A stretch of DNA of 5,882 bases from Holosporales bacterium (GTDB taxonomy: Bacteria > Pseudomonadota > Alphaproteobacteria > RUG11792), in the NCBI GenBank assembly GCA_031257415.1, contig JAIROR010000029.1, positions 1-5,882 on the forward strand. The letters are read 5' to 3'. Under the pieces are notes generated by a model, which did not search any database, had not been told where the DNA came from, and saw nothing but the letters and a program-made list of their open reading frames with translations. Shown in pieces: positions 1 through 5,882 of this stretch (positions are counted from its first letter, which is position 1; each line of letters starts with the position of its first letter). Both the position numbers and the translations under genes were made by a program.

Positions 1-250
1 GCCGGTAAGGGTGAAATGGTGAGGCAAGAGCTCACCGCGCACGTGGCGACACTGTGCGGCGCGGCAAACCCCATTCGGAGCAAGACCAAATAGGAAGACC
101 TCTGTGCGCATAGACACTAGGAAGACCACACTTCCTTTGGTTTTCGGGTAGGTTGCTTGAGCCTATCGGTAACGGTAGGCCTAGATGAATGATTAGACAT
201 GGGCTTGCAAAAGCCCAGGACAGAACCCGGCTTATAGGTTCCCTCGAGAC
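1..250 (+). ncRNA. rnpB: RNase P RNA, 3' part (5' end cut by window edge)
   Basis: This is the catalytic RNA of ribonuclease P, which removes 5' leaders from precursor tRNAs. It matches the bacterial type A consensus as I know it. The P8-P11 region near positions 5-90 includes GGTAAGGGTGAAA, AAGAGCTCACCGCG, CGGAGCAAGACCAAATAGG. GTAGGTTGCTTGAGCC follows near 150, then GGCCTAGATGAATGA at 178-192 and CAGAACCCGGCTTAT at 221-235. A 7-bp hairpin with a GCAA tetraloop (200-217) fits helix P18. The conserved 5' segment (GAGGAAAGTCC-like) is absent because the window starts inside the gene. The 3' end near 245-250 is estimated from the end of the terminal helix P1 strand and could shift by several bases. 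Identity is very secure; only the boundary is uncertain. Confidence 0.95.
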
Positions 251-289
251 TCACATTTTATCCAGCAGAAAGCACGAGTTATTGTATCC

Positions 290-348
290 CCAGGGAGAGG
301 GACATGGTATCCTTCCCTGGATGGGTACCAACAAGTGCCTTTCCCTGG
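290..348 (+). terminator. Nested hairpin between rnpB and dnaK, possible rnpB terminator
   Basis: An outer 11-bp stem pairs 290-300 (CCAGGGAGAGG) with 338-348 (CCTTTCCCTGG). Inside it an 8-bp stem pairs 305-312 (TGGTATCC) with 323-330 (GGGTACCA). Each stem has one non-Watson-Crick pair, and both are G-U when read on the plus strand but C-A mismatches on the minus strand. This favours an RNA read in the rnpB direction. A T-rich stretch (355-366) follows and overlaps the dnaK stop codon. It lacks a clean run of T, so intrinsic termination is only a guess; a processed 3' trailer is an alternative. Confidence 0.35.
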
Positions 349-357
349 AGGCGATGT

Positions 358-2250
358 TTATTTATTTAGGTCCTTGTATTCTCCATCTATCGTTTCGCCG
401 GATTGGGGATTTTCGGCCGTTGTCTGATCATTATTCGACTGCATGTCCTTATACATCATCTCTCCGATCTTCTGGGACGATTCCATAAGGCTGTTGATCT
501 TGTTCTGTATATCATCTCGCGTTGCTTCGTCCTTTGCTATTGTTTCCCTGAGCTCCTTGATATCGCTCTCAATTCTGCTTCGCTCAGACTCCTGCAGCTT
601 ATCGCCATAGTCCTTAAGCGATTTCTCAGTCGAGTTTATAATTGACTCAGCTTGGTTTTTCGCCTCAATGATTTCCCTTCTTCTGAGATCCTCTGCTGCA
701 TGCTCTTCGGCGTCTCGCAGCATCCTCTTGATATCTTCATCAGAAAGCCCTCCAGACGCTTGGATTCTGATTTGTTGCTCCTTCCCAGTGGCTTTGTCTT
801 TTGCTGATACGTTAACTATTCCGTTTGCATCTATGTCGAAAACGACTTCTATCTGGGGAACTCCTCTTGGAGCCGGCGGAATCCCAACGAGATCGAATTG
901 GCCAAGAAGTTTGTTTTGAGCTGCAAGCCCCCTCTCCCCTTGAAAAACCCTGATAGTCACAGCAGTTTGATTATGCTCTGCCGTAGAGAAGACTTGGCTC
1001 TTCTTTGTTGGGATCGTCGTGTTTTTGTCTATAAGCCTTGTGAAAATACCACCGAGAGTTTCGATGCCAAGCGAAAGAGGGGTTACATCGAGAAGGAGAA
1101 CATCTTTCACATCTCCTTTTAGAACTCCTCCCTGAATGGCTGCCCCAAGAGCAACCACTTCATCTGGATTGACTCCTCTATTCGGCTCCTTGCCGAAAAA
1201 CTCCTTAACTTTTTCAATGACTTTCGGCATGCGGGTCATTCCACCAACAAGAATAACATCGCTTATGTCGCTTGCTTTCAGTCCGGCATCCTTCAGGGCA
1301 GTTCTGCAAGGAACCATAGTTCTTTCTATCAGATCTTCAACGAGAGACTCAAACTTGGCTCTCGTGAGCTTGACGTTAAGATGCTTCGGCCCGCTAGCGT
1401 CAGCAGTTATGAATGGAAGATTTATATCGGTCTGCTGCGACGAGGACAGCTCTATCTTTGCCTTTTCTGCCGCTTCCTTGAGCCTTTGCAATGCCATATT
1501 GTCCCTTTTTATGTCTATTCCTGACTCCTTCTTGAATTCGGAAGCTACATAATCAATGATTCTTGCATCAAAATCTTCTCCTCCCAAGAATGTATCACCA
1601 TTGGTAGATTTAACTTCGAATACGCCATCTCCAATCTCAAGAATAGAAATATCGAACGTACCACCTCCGAGATCATACACAACAATCGAACCTGAACTCT
1701 TCTTGTCCATGCCATATGCGAGAGCAGCTGCAGTTGGCTCATTTATAATTCTCAAAACCTCAAGCCCAGCTATCTTGCCAGCGTCCTTGGTTGCCTGTCT
1801 CTGAGAATCGTTGAAGTACGCAGGAACAGTTATCACAGCCTGAGTAACCTTCTCTCCGAGGTGAGCCTCCGCTATCTCCTTCATCTTCATCAGGATAAAG
1901 GCGCTGATTTGGCTCGGGCTGTAATCTGTTCCCCTAACGTTAACCCATGCATCCCCGGTGGATGATGGAACGATCTTGTATGGAACGAGATCCACATCCC
2001 TCTTTGTCATTGGATCATCAAACTTGCGGCCTATAAGCCTCTTTATCGCAAACAGCGTGTTCGCGTGGTTTGTTACCGCCTGCCTCTTGGCCGGCTGCCC
2101 AACAATTCTTTCCCCGCTATCAAGGAAAGCAACCATTGACGGAGTCGTCCTCGCCCCTTCAAGATTCTCTATCACCTTTCCCGTTCCGCCATCCATAATG
2201 GCAACGCAGGAGTTGGTTGTTCCAAGATCTATACCTATAACTTTCGCCAT
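358..2250 (-). CDS. dnaK: Molecular chaperone DnaK (Hsp70)
   Basis: This cytoplasmic ATP-dependent chaperone binds exposed hydrophobic peptides and normally works with DnaJ and GrpE. The 630-residue product is close to the usual length (E. coli about 638). The N-terminal ATPase domain shows [12 protein letters not shown] near residue 5, [13 protein letters not shown], the phosphate loop [12 protein letters not shown] near 195 and [11 protein letters not shown]. The interdomain linker [19 protein letters not shown] lies near 385-400, followed by the substrate-binding beta domain ([22 protein letters not shown]) and a charged helical lid. The polar tail ends DGEYKDLNK, a diverged form of the usual EEVKK-like end. 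The ATG is supported by GAAGGAG (plus-strand 2260-2266), nine bases upstream. A CIRCE operator and promoter lie just upstream. The gene converges with rnpB, and no dnaJ follows, unlike the common dnaK-dnaJ pair. Sequence style is alphaproteobacterial. No truncation or missing motif was seen. Confidence 0.98.
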   Translation of the reverse strand: MAKVIGIDLGTTNSCVAIMDGGTGKVIENLEGARTTPSMVAFLDSGERIVGQPAKRQAVTNHANTLFAIKRLIGRKFDDPMTKRDVDLVPYKIVPSSTGDAWVNVRGTDYSPSQISAFILMKMKEIAEAHLGEKVTQAVITVPAYFNDSQRQATKDAGKIAGLEVLRIINEPTAAALAYGMDKKSSGSIVVYDLGGGTFDISILEIGDGVFEVKSTNGDTFLGGEDFDARIIDYVASEFKKESGIDIKRDNMALQRLKEAAEKAKIELSSSQQTDINLPFITADASGPKHLNVKLTRAKFESLVEDLIERTMVPCRTALKDAGLKASDISDVILVGGMTRMPKVIEKVKEFFGKEPNRGVNPDEVVALGAAIQGGVLKGDVKDVLLLDVTPLSLGIETLGGIFTRLIDKNTTIPTKKSQVFSTAEHNQTAVTIRVFQGERGLAAQNKLLGQFDLVGIPPAPRGVPQIEVVFDIDANGIVNVSAKDKATGKEQQIRIQASGGLSDEDIKRMLRDAEEHAAEDLRRREIIEAKNQAESIINSTEKSLKDYGDKLQESERSRIESDIKELRETIAKDEATRDDIQNKINSLMESSQKIGEMMYKDMQSNNDQTTAENPQSGETIDGEYKDLNK

Positions 2251-2273
2251 AACTTTTCACTCCTTCTTCAAAA

Positions 2274-2300
2274 TTAGCACTCTATCAAACACAGTGCTAA
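2274..2300 (-). promoter_or_regulatory. CIRCE operator (HrcA binding site) upstream of dnaK
   Basis: On the plus strand TTAGCACTC (2274-2282), a 9-base spacer and CAGTGCTAA (2292-2300) form the CIRCE inverted repeat. The consensus is TTAGCACTC-N9-GAGTGCTAA; only one base of the 18 arm bases differs. CIRCE is known to be bound by the repressor HrcA, which is inactivated by heat stress. It sits 24 bases before the dnaK start and covers the predicted transcription start. Repression of dnaK by HrcA is inferred; hrcA itself is not in the window. Confidence 0.93.
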
Positions 2301-2301
2301 C

Positions 2302-2330
2302 AGTCTAACACGTATTTTGCATACGAGCAA
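2302..2330 (-). promoter_or_regulatory. Probable sigma-70-type promoter of dnaK
   Basis: Read on the minus strand, TTGCTC (plus-strand 2325-2330) is followed by a 17-base spacer and TAGACT (2302-2307). Matches to consensus are 3/6 and 4/6, so the boxes are weak. The spacing is ideal and the predicted start falls inside the CIRCE element, as is typical of HrcA-controlled promoters. I did not see a convincing heat-shock sigma (RpoH) promoter. Confidence 0.5.
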
Positions 2331-2375
2331 GATTTTTAGAGATAGCAATTTGTGCGTGAGTCATATCTTAGAGAT

Positions 2376-2564
2376 GGGATAGTTGTTCAAGTGTTCTGAG
2401 ACGAATCAGGAGCCCCTAGAACTTGGACGGAACGCCACTAATCTCCATAAGGAGGACCACAGCTTTGAAGAGTGGCAAAGATGCGGCGGAGGCGCTGTGC
2501 TGACCTTTGTCATGATGAGCTTTGCTCCCCCAAGCCCCCCGATAAGGCGTGTTGAACATTACCC
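2376..2564 (+). ncRNA. Candidate structured small RNA, possibly 6S-like (strand uncertain)
   Basis: No convincing protein gene occupies this interval, yet bases 2401-2560 are about 55% GC while the flanks are about 33-38%. In this window rnpB shows the same GC rise. TGTTCAA (2384-2390) pairs with TTGAACA (2552-2558), with GGG (2376-2378) facing CCC (2562-2564). This closes a rod of about 189 nt. Inside is a long irregular arm: AAGG/CCTT (2449-2452 with about 2504-2507), CACAGC/GCTGTG (2458-2463 with 2494-2499) and CTTTG/CAAAG (2463-2467 with 2476-2480). A closed rod with an open centre and an irregular arm, at this length, resembles 6S RNA, the inhibitor of sigma-70 RNA polymerase. GTGTTC and AGCCCCTAGAAC loosely recall its 5' bubble strand. 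The similarity is from memory and weak. Some stems pair better on the minus strand, so orientation is open, and no clear promoter was found. Confidence 0.35.
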
Positions 2565-2643
2565 AAAGAAGTGCTCCAAATTTATAGAGAACAAAAAAAC
2601 AATCTTGCGAAATCAATCCAGAAACCGCTCAAGGTTAAGAGGC

Positions 2644-2684
2644 TTTATGCTCCCCGGCCAGACAAATTTGTTGGAGAGCATAAA
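2644..2684. repeat. Perfect 9-bp inverted repeat upstream of the mrcA promoter
   Basis: TTTATGCTC (2644-2652) is exactly complementary to GAGCATAAA (2676-2684). The intervening sequence folds further: CCA (2658-2660) pairs with TGG (2672-2674) around the 10-base palindrome ACAAATTTGT (2662-2671). Bases AATTTT follow at 2685-2690. It may be a weak terminator for plus-strand transcription from the structured segment, or an operator next to the mrcA promoter; the sequence does not decide. Confidence 0.5.
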
Positions 2685-2713
2685 AATTTTCACGAGTTAT
2701 TACGAATTTTGGA

Positions 2714-2719
2714 TATAAT
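2714..2719 (+). promoter_or_regulatory. Perfect TATAAT -10 box, probable mrcA promoter
   Basis: TATAAT at 2714-2719 matches the -10 consensus exactly. No good -35 box lies 16-18 bases upstream (CACGAG at the 17-base position). Predicted transcription would begin near 2726, about 34 bases before the GTG at 2760. This argues against any mrcA start upstream of that point. Confidence 0.5.
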
Positions 2720-2759
2720 CTATTTTATCTGTTGTCTTAATTCAAAGAACATCTTTCAA

Positions 2760-4709
2760 GTGAGCAGGAGAAGAGGGACTAGGAGCAGATATCAGAAGAA
2801 GAAAACTATCTTTTCGATATTGTTCAAATATTTTGTATACACGTTCTTCGCTGGATTTGCAGTTGTTGCTTGTGCTTTGTTCTATTTTTCTAAAGATCTG
2901 CCTGATCTAAACAATCTGAAGACAACAATAAGGAATCCTGCCGTTGTCGTCCAAACATACGATGGAGCAATCATTGGAGCTTATGGGGATCTATACGAAG
3001 ATGTCGTTATGGTGGAGGATCTTCCGCGCTATGTTCCGGAGGCCTTTATGTCTGTTGAAGATAGACGTTTTTTTTACCATTTTGGCATAGATTTCATCGG
3101 GTTCTTCAGGGCGATGTATAAAAATCTCCTGCTGGGAAAAGTTGTTGAGGGAGGATCGACGATAACCCAGCAGCTTGCCAAAAATATACTGATTGGCGAA
3201 GGTGTTGTCACGCATTACGATAAATCTGTTGTTAGAAAGATAAAGGAACTATTGTTGGCGATGTGGCTTGAACATAAATTTACCAAATCAAACATCATGA
3301 TGATGTATCTGAACAGGGTATATTTTGGGGCGGGAGCATATGGAATAGATGCAGCTTCTAGAAAGTATTTCAATAAACAGGCAAGAGATATGACTATTTA
3401 CGAGGCAGCCCTTTTGGCGGGTCTGTTGAAAGCTCCTTCGAGATACAATCCTGCTAGTAATTCACAAAATGCTCAGGAAAGAGCGCGTGTCGTTCTCGAG
3501 GCCATGGAAAGTCAAAAGTTTATAGAAAATGCTGAAAAGATAGCCAAAGAAGGAGCCAAGAAAGTATTCTCAGGAGAAAAGAAAACTGACAATAATTATA
3601 TGTATTTTTGCGATTACGTATATGACCAGGCAAAAAAAATTCTGGGAGACATAGAGGATGATATTGTTGTTGTCTCCACGTTTGATATCGGGAAGCAGAA
3701 AGCAGCCGAAGAAGCAGTTCAGTTCTATATAAATACTGAATCCAAACGGTATAATTTTTCTGAGGCGGCCTCTGTGTGTATTGGAAGAGACGGCAAAATC
3801 ATGGCAATGGTTGGAGGAAGGTCCTATTCCAAATCTCAGTTTAATAGGGTGACACAGGCCCTCCGCATGCCAGGCTCTGCTTTCAAAATATTTGTGTATG
3901 GAGCTGCCCTGGAATATGGTTACCAAGTTGACGATATGATCTCCGATGCCCCGATTACAATAGGCAACTGGACTGCCAAGAACTATAAATGGAGGTCGGT
4001 CGGCCAACTCTCCCTCCTTGATGCGTTCACGCATTCAGTGAACTCGTCGTGCATAAGGCTTGCCAAAGACATCGGGATTAAGAGAGTGGCTAAATTCGCC
4101 AATAAGCTCGGAATTGGAAATGTCTCGCGGCATGATATGAGCGTTGCTATTGGTACAACTCCAGTTACTTTGAAAGACCTGACATGTGCATATGCAACAT
4201 TCATGGATGGTACTCCAATATGGTCCTATGCAATACTCGAAATTAGAACAAAGGACGGCAAGATCTTATATGAACGAGATGCGAACGATAGAAAAAGCAA
4301 AGTTATAGACGAAGAAACCCTCGAGAACTGCAGGATATTGCTTAGAACAGTCGTGCGAAGAGGAACGGGGCGAGCCGCCAATGTTAATGAACATGTATAT
4401 GGAAAAAGCGGCAGTAATGGTGATGACGATGCTTGGTTCATATGTTTCTATGATCCAGATAATCCGGAAGAAAAAGACAAAGGTTTCGCCTGCGGAGTTT
4501 GGATAGGAAATGACAACAACAAGGTTCAGATGACTCACGACTCGACAGGAGGGCGAATTCCGGCACGCATTGCTGCAAGATTTATGAAAAACGTATTGCA
4601 AAATTACGTCGAGGAGGAGGAAGAAGATGAGAGCCCACCGGCACGACCAAAAAAATCCGCCCTCGATAGCGTCCTCGATAGCGTCCTCGATGCCGCCCTG
4701 GATACCTGA
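2760..4709 (+). CDS. mrcA: Class A penicillin-binding protein 1A (bifunctional transglycosylase/transpeptidase)
   Basis: This enzyme polymerises lipid II into glycan strands and cross-links stem peptides in the periplasm. From the GTG start the product is 649 residues: a basic cytoplasmic tail, one membrane anchor (about 24-43), a GT51 glycosyltransferase and a transpeptidase. GT51 motifs are SVEDRRFFYHFG (E100), GGSTITQQLAKN (131-142), RKIKE (E163), MMYLNRVYFGAGAYG and LLAGLLKAPSRYNP (about 215). Transpeptidase motifs are SAFK (S373, the acylated serine), SVN (426-428) and KSG (549-551) where KTG is usual. Only about 150 residues separate GT motif 5 from SAFK, so the extra OB-like insert of many PBP1A proteins seems absent. 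The open frame extends upstream to 2571, but that part looks non-coding and lies largely before the TATAAT box; the ribosome site at 2760 is weak. The C-terminus is acidic and ends in a 12-bp tandem repeat. PBP1A versus another class A PBP rests on motif style. Confidence 0.93.
   Translation: MSRRRGTRSRYQKKKTIFSILFKYFVYTFFAGFAVVACALFYFSKDLPDLNNLKTTIRNPAVVVQTYDGAIIGAYGDLYEDVVMVEDLPRYVPEAFMSVEDRRFFYHFGIDFIGFFRAMYKNLLLGKVVEGGSTITQQLAKNILIGEGVVTHYDKSVVRKIKELLLAMWLEHKFTKSNIMMMYLNRVYFGAGAYGIDAASRKYFNKQARDMTIYEAALLAGLLKAPSRYNPASNSQNAQERARVVLEAMESQKFIENAEKIAKEGAKKVFSGEKKTDNNYMYFCDYVYDQAKKILGDIEDDIVVVSTFDIGKQKAAEEAVQFYINTESKRYNFSEAASVCIGRDGKIMAMVGGRSYSKSQFNRVTQALRMPGSAFKIFVYGAALEYGYQVDDMISDAPITIGNWTAKNYKWRSVGQLSLLDAFTHSVNSSCIRLAKDIGIKRVAKFANKLGIGNVSRHDMSVAIGTTPVTLKDLTCAYATFMDGTPIWSYAILEIRTKDGKILYERDANDRKSKVIDEETLENCRILLRTVVRRGTGRAANVNEHVYGKSGSNGDDDAWFICFYDPDNPEEKDKGFACGVWIGNDNNKVQMTHDSTGGRIPARIAARFMKNVLQNYVEEEEEDESPPARPKKSALDSVLDSVLDAALDT
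4659..4706 (+). repeat. 12-bp tandem repeat (four units) at the 3' end of mrcA
   Basis: Four consecutive 12-base units occupy 4659-4670, 4671-4682, 4683-4694 and 4695-4706, directly before the TGA stop. The core is GTCCTCGATAGC; units 2 and 3 differ only near the end, and the fourth has diverged most. They encode ALDS-VLDS-VLDA-ALDT after an acidic run (EEEEEDE). Because 12 is a multiple of three, copy number can change without breaking the frame. Confidence 0.9.
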
Positions 4710-4767
4710 TCGATAGTTCTCCCAAAGGCTGATGTGCTATATCGATTTTTGCTAGGAAGATCAATAC

Positions 4768-4795
4768 TTGGAATCATTTTTGCAGACTATACAAT
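4768..4795 (+). promoter_or_regulatory. Possible trmD promoter
   Basis: TTGGAA (4768-4773), a 16-base spacer and TACAAT (4790-4795) resemble sigma-70 -35 and -10 boxes (4/6 and 5/6 matches). The predicted start would leave a leader of about 165 bases before trmD. It is the best candidate in the mrcA-trmD spacer, but such matches arise by chance in AT-rich DNA, and read-through from mrcA is possible. Confidence 0.3.
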
Positions 4796-4967
4796 TGTGC
4801 CCACCTATTGTGGAGCTTAACTACTTTGATTTTCCTAATAAAATTAAAATGGCATATCAACTTGATGCGAAGTCCAGAACGGAGGCAATCTCCGATTGTG
4901 GAGTAGGCAATCGTGTGGTAGACTCAATTGAACGTGCTGCCATGCTTGTCGACGGATGGGTTCTGTG

Positions 4968-5696
4968 ATGTTCCTTTTTACAGTTATTACTCTTTTCCCC
5001 GAAATGTTTCCCGGGCCGCTGGTACTTGGCATCTCTGGTAGACGGCTTGGAAAATTGTTTGACGTAAAGGTTGTTAATATAAGGGATTTTGCTGACGATA
5101 AGCGCCAGACTGTAGATGATGCTCCGTATGGTGGGGGGGCGGGTATGGTCATGAAACCGGATGTTCTGCACAATGCTATTTTGCACGCGCTGTCCTTCTA
5201 TCGAAGAAAACCCTACGTATTTTTCACATCTCCAAGAGGAAAGCAATTTTCGCAGAAAACGGCGAAGAATATAGTGAATGATATTGAAACAGAGGGAATT
5301 GTGATATTGTGTGGAAGATACGAAGGAATCGATGAAAGGCTTATCCAGTACTGGAAAAAGAACTACGATATGATGGAGATTAGTATTGGAGATTACGTGC
5401 TTTCTGGGGGCGAGATCCCCGCTCTAGTTATGATAGATGCCTGTTTGAGGCTATTGCCAGGAGTCCTTGGCAACAGCGAATCTATAGTAGAGGAGAGCTT
5501 TTCTACAGATCTTTTAGAATACCCCCACTATACAAGACCCGCAGTCTGGCTTGGGCAAGAGGTTCCAAACGTTTTGTTGTCGGGCGATCACCAAAAAATT
5601 GCCGCGTGGCGCTTGAGCATGGCCAAGCAAATTACCAAAGAAAGCAGACCGGATCTGTGGTCTAAATATTGCTTTATCAATTGCGAAGATGTATAA
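4968..5696 (+). CDS. trmD: tRNA (guanine37-N1)-methyltransferase TrmD
   Basis: TrmD transfers a methyl group from S-adenosylmethionine to N1 of G37 in tRNAs with G36, which prevents +1 frameshifting. The 242-residue length is typical. Family motifs run through the whole protein: TLFPEMFPGPL (8-18), DDAPYGGGAGMVMKP (50-64), SPRGKQF (88-94), the knot motif LCGRYEGIDERL (114-125), SIGDYVLSGGEIPALVMIDA (139-158), LLPGVLGN (162-169), LLEYPHYTRPAVW (182-194) and VLLSGDHQKIAAWR (202-215). R161 matches E. coli Arg154, while the position of Asp169 holds E176 in EESF. ATG 4968 is preferred because GGATGGG (4954-4960) lies seven bases upstream and MFLFTVITLFPEMF fits family N-termini. GTG 4965 and ATG 4956 are in-frame alternatives. 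Unlike the common rpsP-rimM-trmD-rplS operon, mrcA precedes it and a repeat array follows. Confidence 0.97.
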   Translation: MFLFTVITLFPEMFPGPLVLGISGRRLGKLFDVKVVNIRDFADDKRQTVDDAPYGGGAGMVMKPDVLHNAILHALSFYRRKPYVFFTSPRGKQFSQKTAKNIVNDIETEGIVILCGRYEGIDERLIQYWKKNYDMMEISIGDYVLSGGEIPALVMIDACLRLLPGVLGNSESIVEESFSTDLLEYPHYTRPAVWLGQEVPNVLLSGDHQKIAAWRLSMAKQITKESRPDLWSKYCFINCEDV

Positions 5697-5722
5697 TATG
5701 GAAAGAGGGCTATGCGTGGAAT

Positions 5723-5882
5723 ATGTGTTTTTGTTGATGGGGAGTTGTTTTGACAAAGAGAGGAGTGTATAGATGTGTGTGTGTCTTTGTTGATAGATGG
5801 AAGTTGTTTTGGCAAGGAGAGGAGTGTAGATGTGTGTGTCTTTGTTGATAGATGGAAGCTGTTTTGGCAAGGAGAGGAGTGT
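5723..5882. repeat. Tandem repeat array, about 50-57 bp units, continues past window end
   Basis: Three units are visible: 5723-5772 (50 bp, diverged), 5773-5829 (57 bp) and 5830-5882 (53 bp, cut by the window end). Each begins ATGTGTGT or similar, continues TTTGTTGAT, then AGTTGTTTT or AGCTGTTTT, and ends near GAGAGGAGTGT. Units 2 and 3 are almost identical, apart from one GT dinucleotide and one T/C change. The array begins 27 bases after the trmD stop. Every unit carries a GGAGAGGAG-like or AGAGAGGAG-like stretch before the next ATG, but no stable reading frame runs through the units. I saw no inverted repeat or transposase sign. Confidence 0.92.

Noticed and set aside
189..488. 99-residue plus-strand frame starting in rnpB
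   Set aside because: It overlaps the RNase P RNA and the 3' end of dnaK on the opposite strand, with no recognisable product.
2449..2503. AAGGAGG followed nine bases later by TTG and a 12-codon frame ending in TGA, like a leader peptide
   Set aside because: The purine run is also half of a CTCC-ATAA-GGAG hairpin in the candidate RNA, the start codon is weak, and no attenuator-like structure or downstream gene fits.
2383..2718. 111-residue plus-strand open frame from TTG
   Set aside because: Composition is odd and no domain is recognisable. It spans the foldable GC-rich segment and the AT-rich mrcA promoter region without a change in character, so it is probably a chance frame.
2571..2759. 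Upstream extension of the mrcA reading frame by 63 residues
   Set aside because: It would put translation start before the TATAAT box and across the inverted repeat. The added peptide resembles no PBP N-terminus, whereas the GTG at 2760 gives a normal basic tail plus membrane anchor.
4582..4764. Minus-strand frame with GRYRGRYRGR arginine-rich repeats
   Set aside because: It is the reverse reading of the 12-bp repeat at the end of mrcA, whose plus-strand frame is clearly the coding one.
4826..4850. TTGATT and TAAAAT as a second trmD promoter
   Set aside because: The spacer is only about 13 bases, too short for a sigma-70 promoter.
5514..5870. Minus-strand 118-residue frame with repeated SINKDTH-like segments
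   Set aside because: The repeats in the peptide only reflect the tandem DNA array, and the rest lies antisense to the end of trmD.
1..5882. CRISPR array, insertion sequence, prophage or tRNA gene
   Set aside because: No regularly spaced short palindromic repeats, no transposase or integrase frame, no terminal inverted repeats with target duplications and no tRNA-like GGTTCGAATCC loop were seen on either strand.

Overview
The window carries four recognisable genes and several regulatory or structured non-coding segments. The DnaK, penicillin-binding protein and TrmD sequences are alphaproteobacterial in character. Base composition is moderate (stable RNAs about 55-65% GC, spacers about 33-38%), and the usual neighbours are missing: no dnaJ beside dnaK, no rimM or rplS beside trmD. 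Together with tandem repeats, this suggests a rearranged, host-associated alphaproteobacterium such as a Rickettsiales- or Holosporales-like lineage. That assignment is an inference; the genus cannot be fixed from this window.

Layout. Positions 1 to about 250 (+) are the 3' part of the RNase P RNA gene, whose 5' half lies outside the window. A short spacer (about 250-357) holds a nested hairpin. dnaK lies on the minus strand (358-2250), convergent with rnpB. Its upstream region has a ribosome binding site, a CIRCE operator (2274-2300) and a matching sigma-70-like promoter (2302-2330), so HrcA-type heat-shock repression is likely.

The 509-base gap 2251-2759 contains no convincing protein gene. 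It holds the dnaK control region, a GC-rich structured segment (about 2376-2564) that may be a 6S-like small RNA, an inverted repeat (2644-2684) and a perfect TATAAT box (2714-2719). The last of these probably drives mrcA from a GTG start at 2760. mrcA (2760-4709, +) encodes a compact bifunctional class A penicillin-binding protein ending in a 12-bp tandem repeat. A 258-base spacer with a possible promoter precedes trmD (4968-5696, +), the tRNA (guanine37-N1) methyltransferase. The right edge (5723-5882) is an array of about 50-57 bp tandem units that runs off the window.

Functionally these are housekeeping genes: tRNA 5' maturation (RNase P), protein folding (DnaK), peptidoglycan synthesis (PBP1A) and reading-frame maintenance through tRNA methylation (TrmD). 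Nothing suggests they form one pathway. I found no clear new multi-gene system. The most interesting unexplained items are the structured segment between dnaK and mrcA, the nested hairpin after rnpB and the terminal repeat array.
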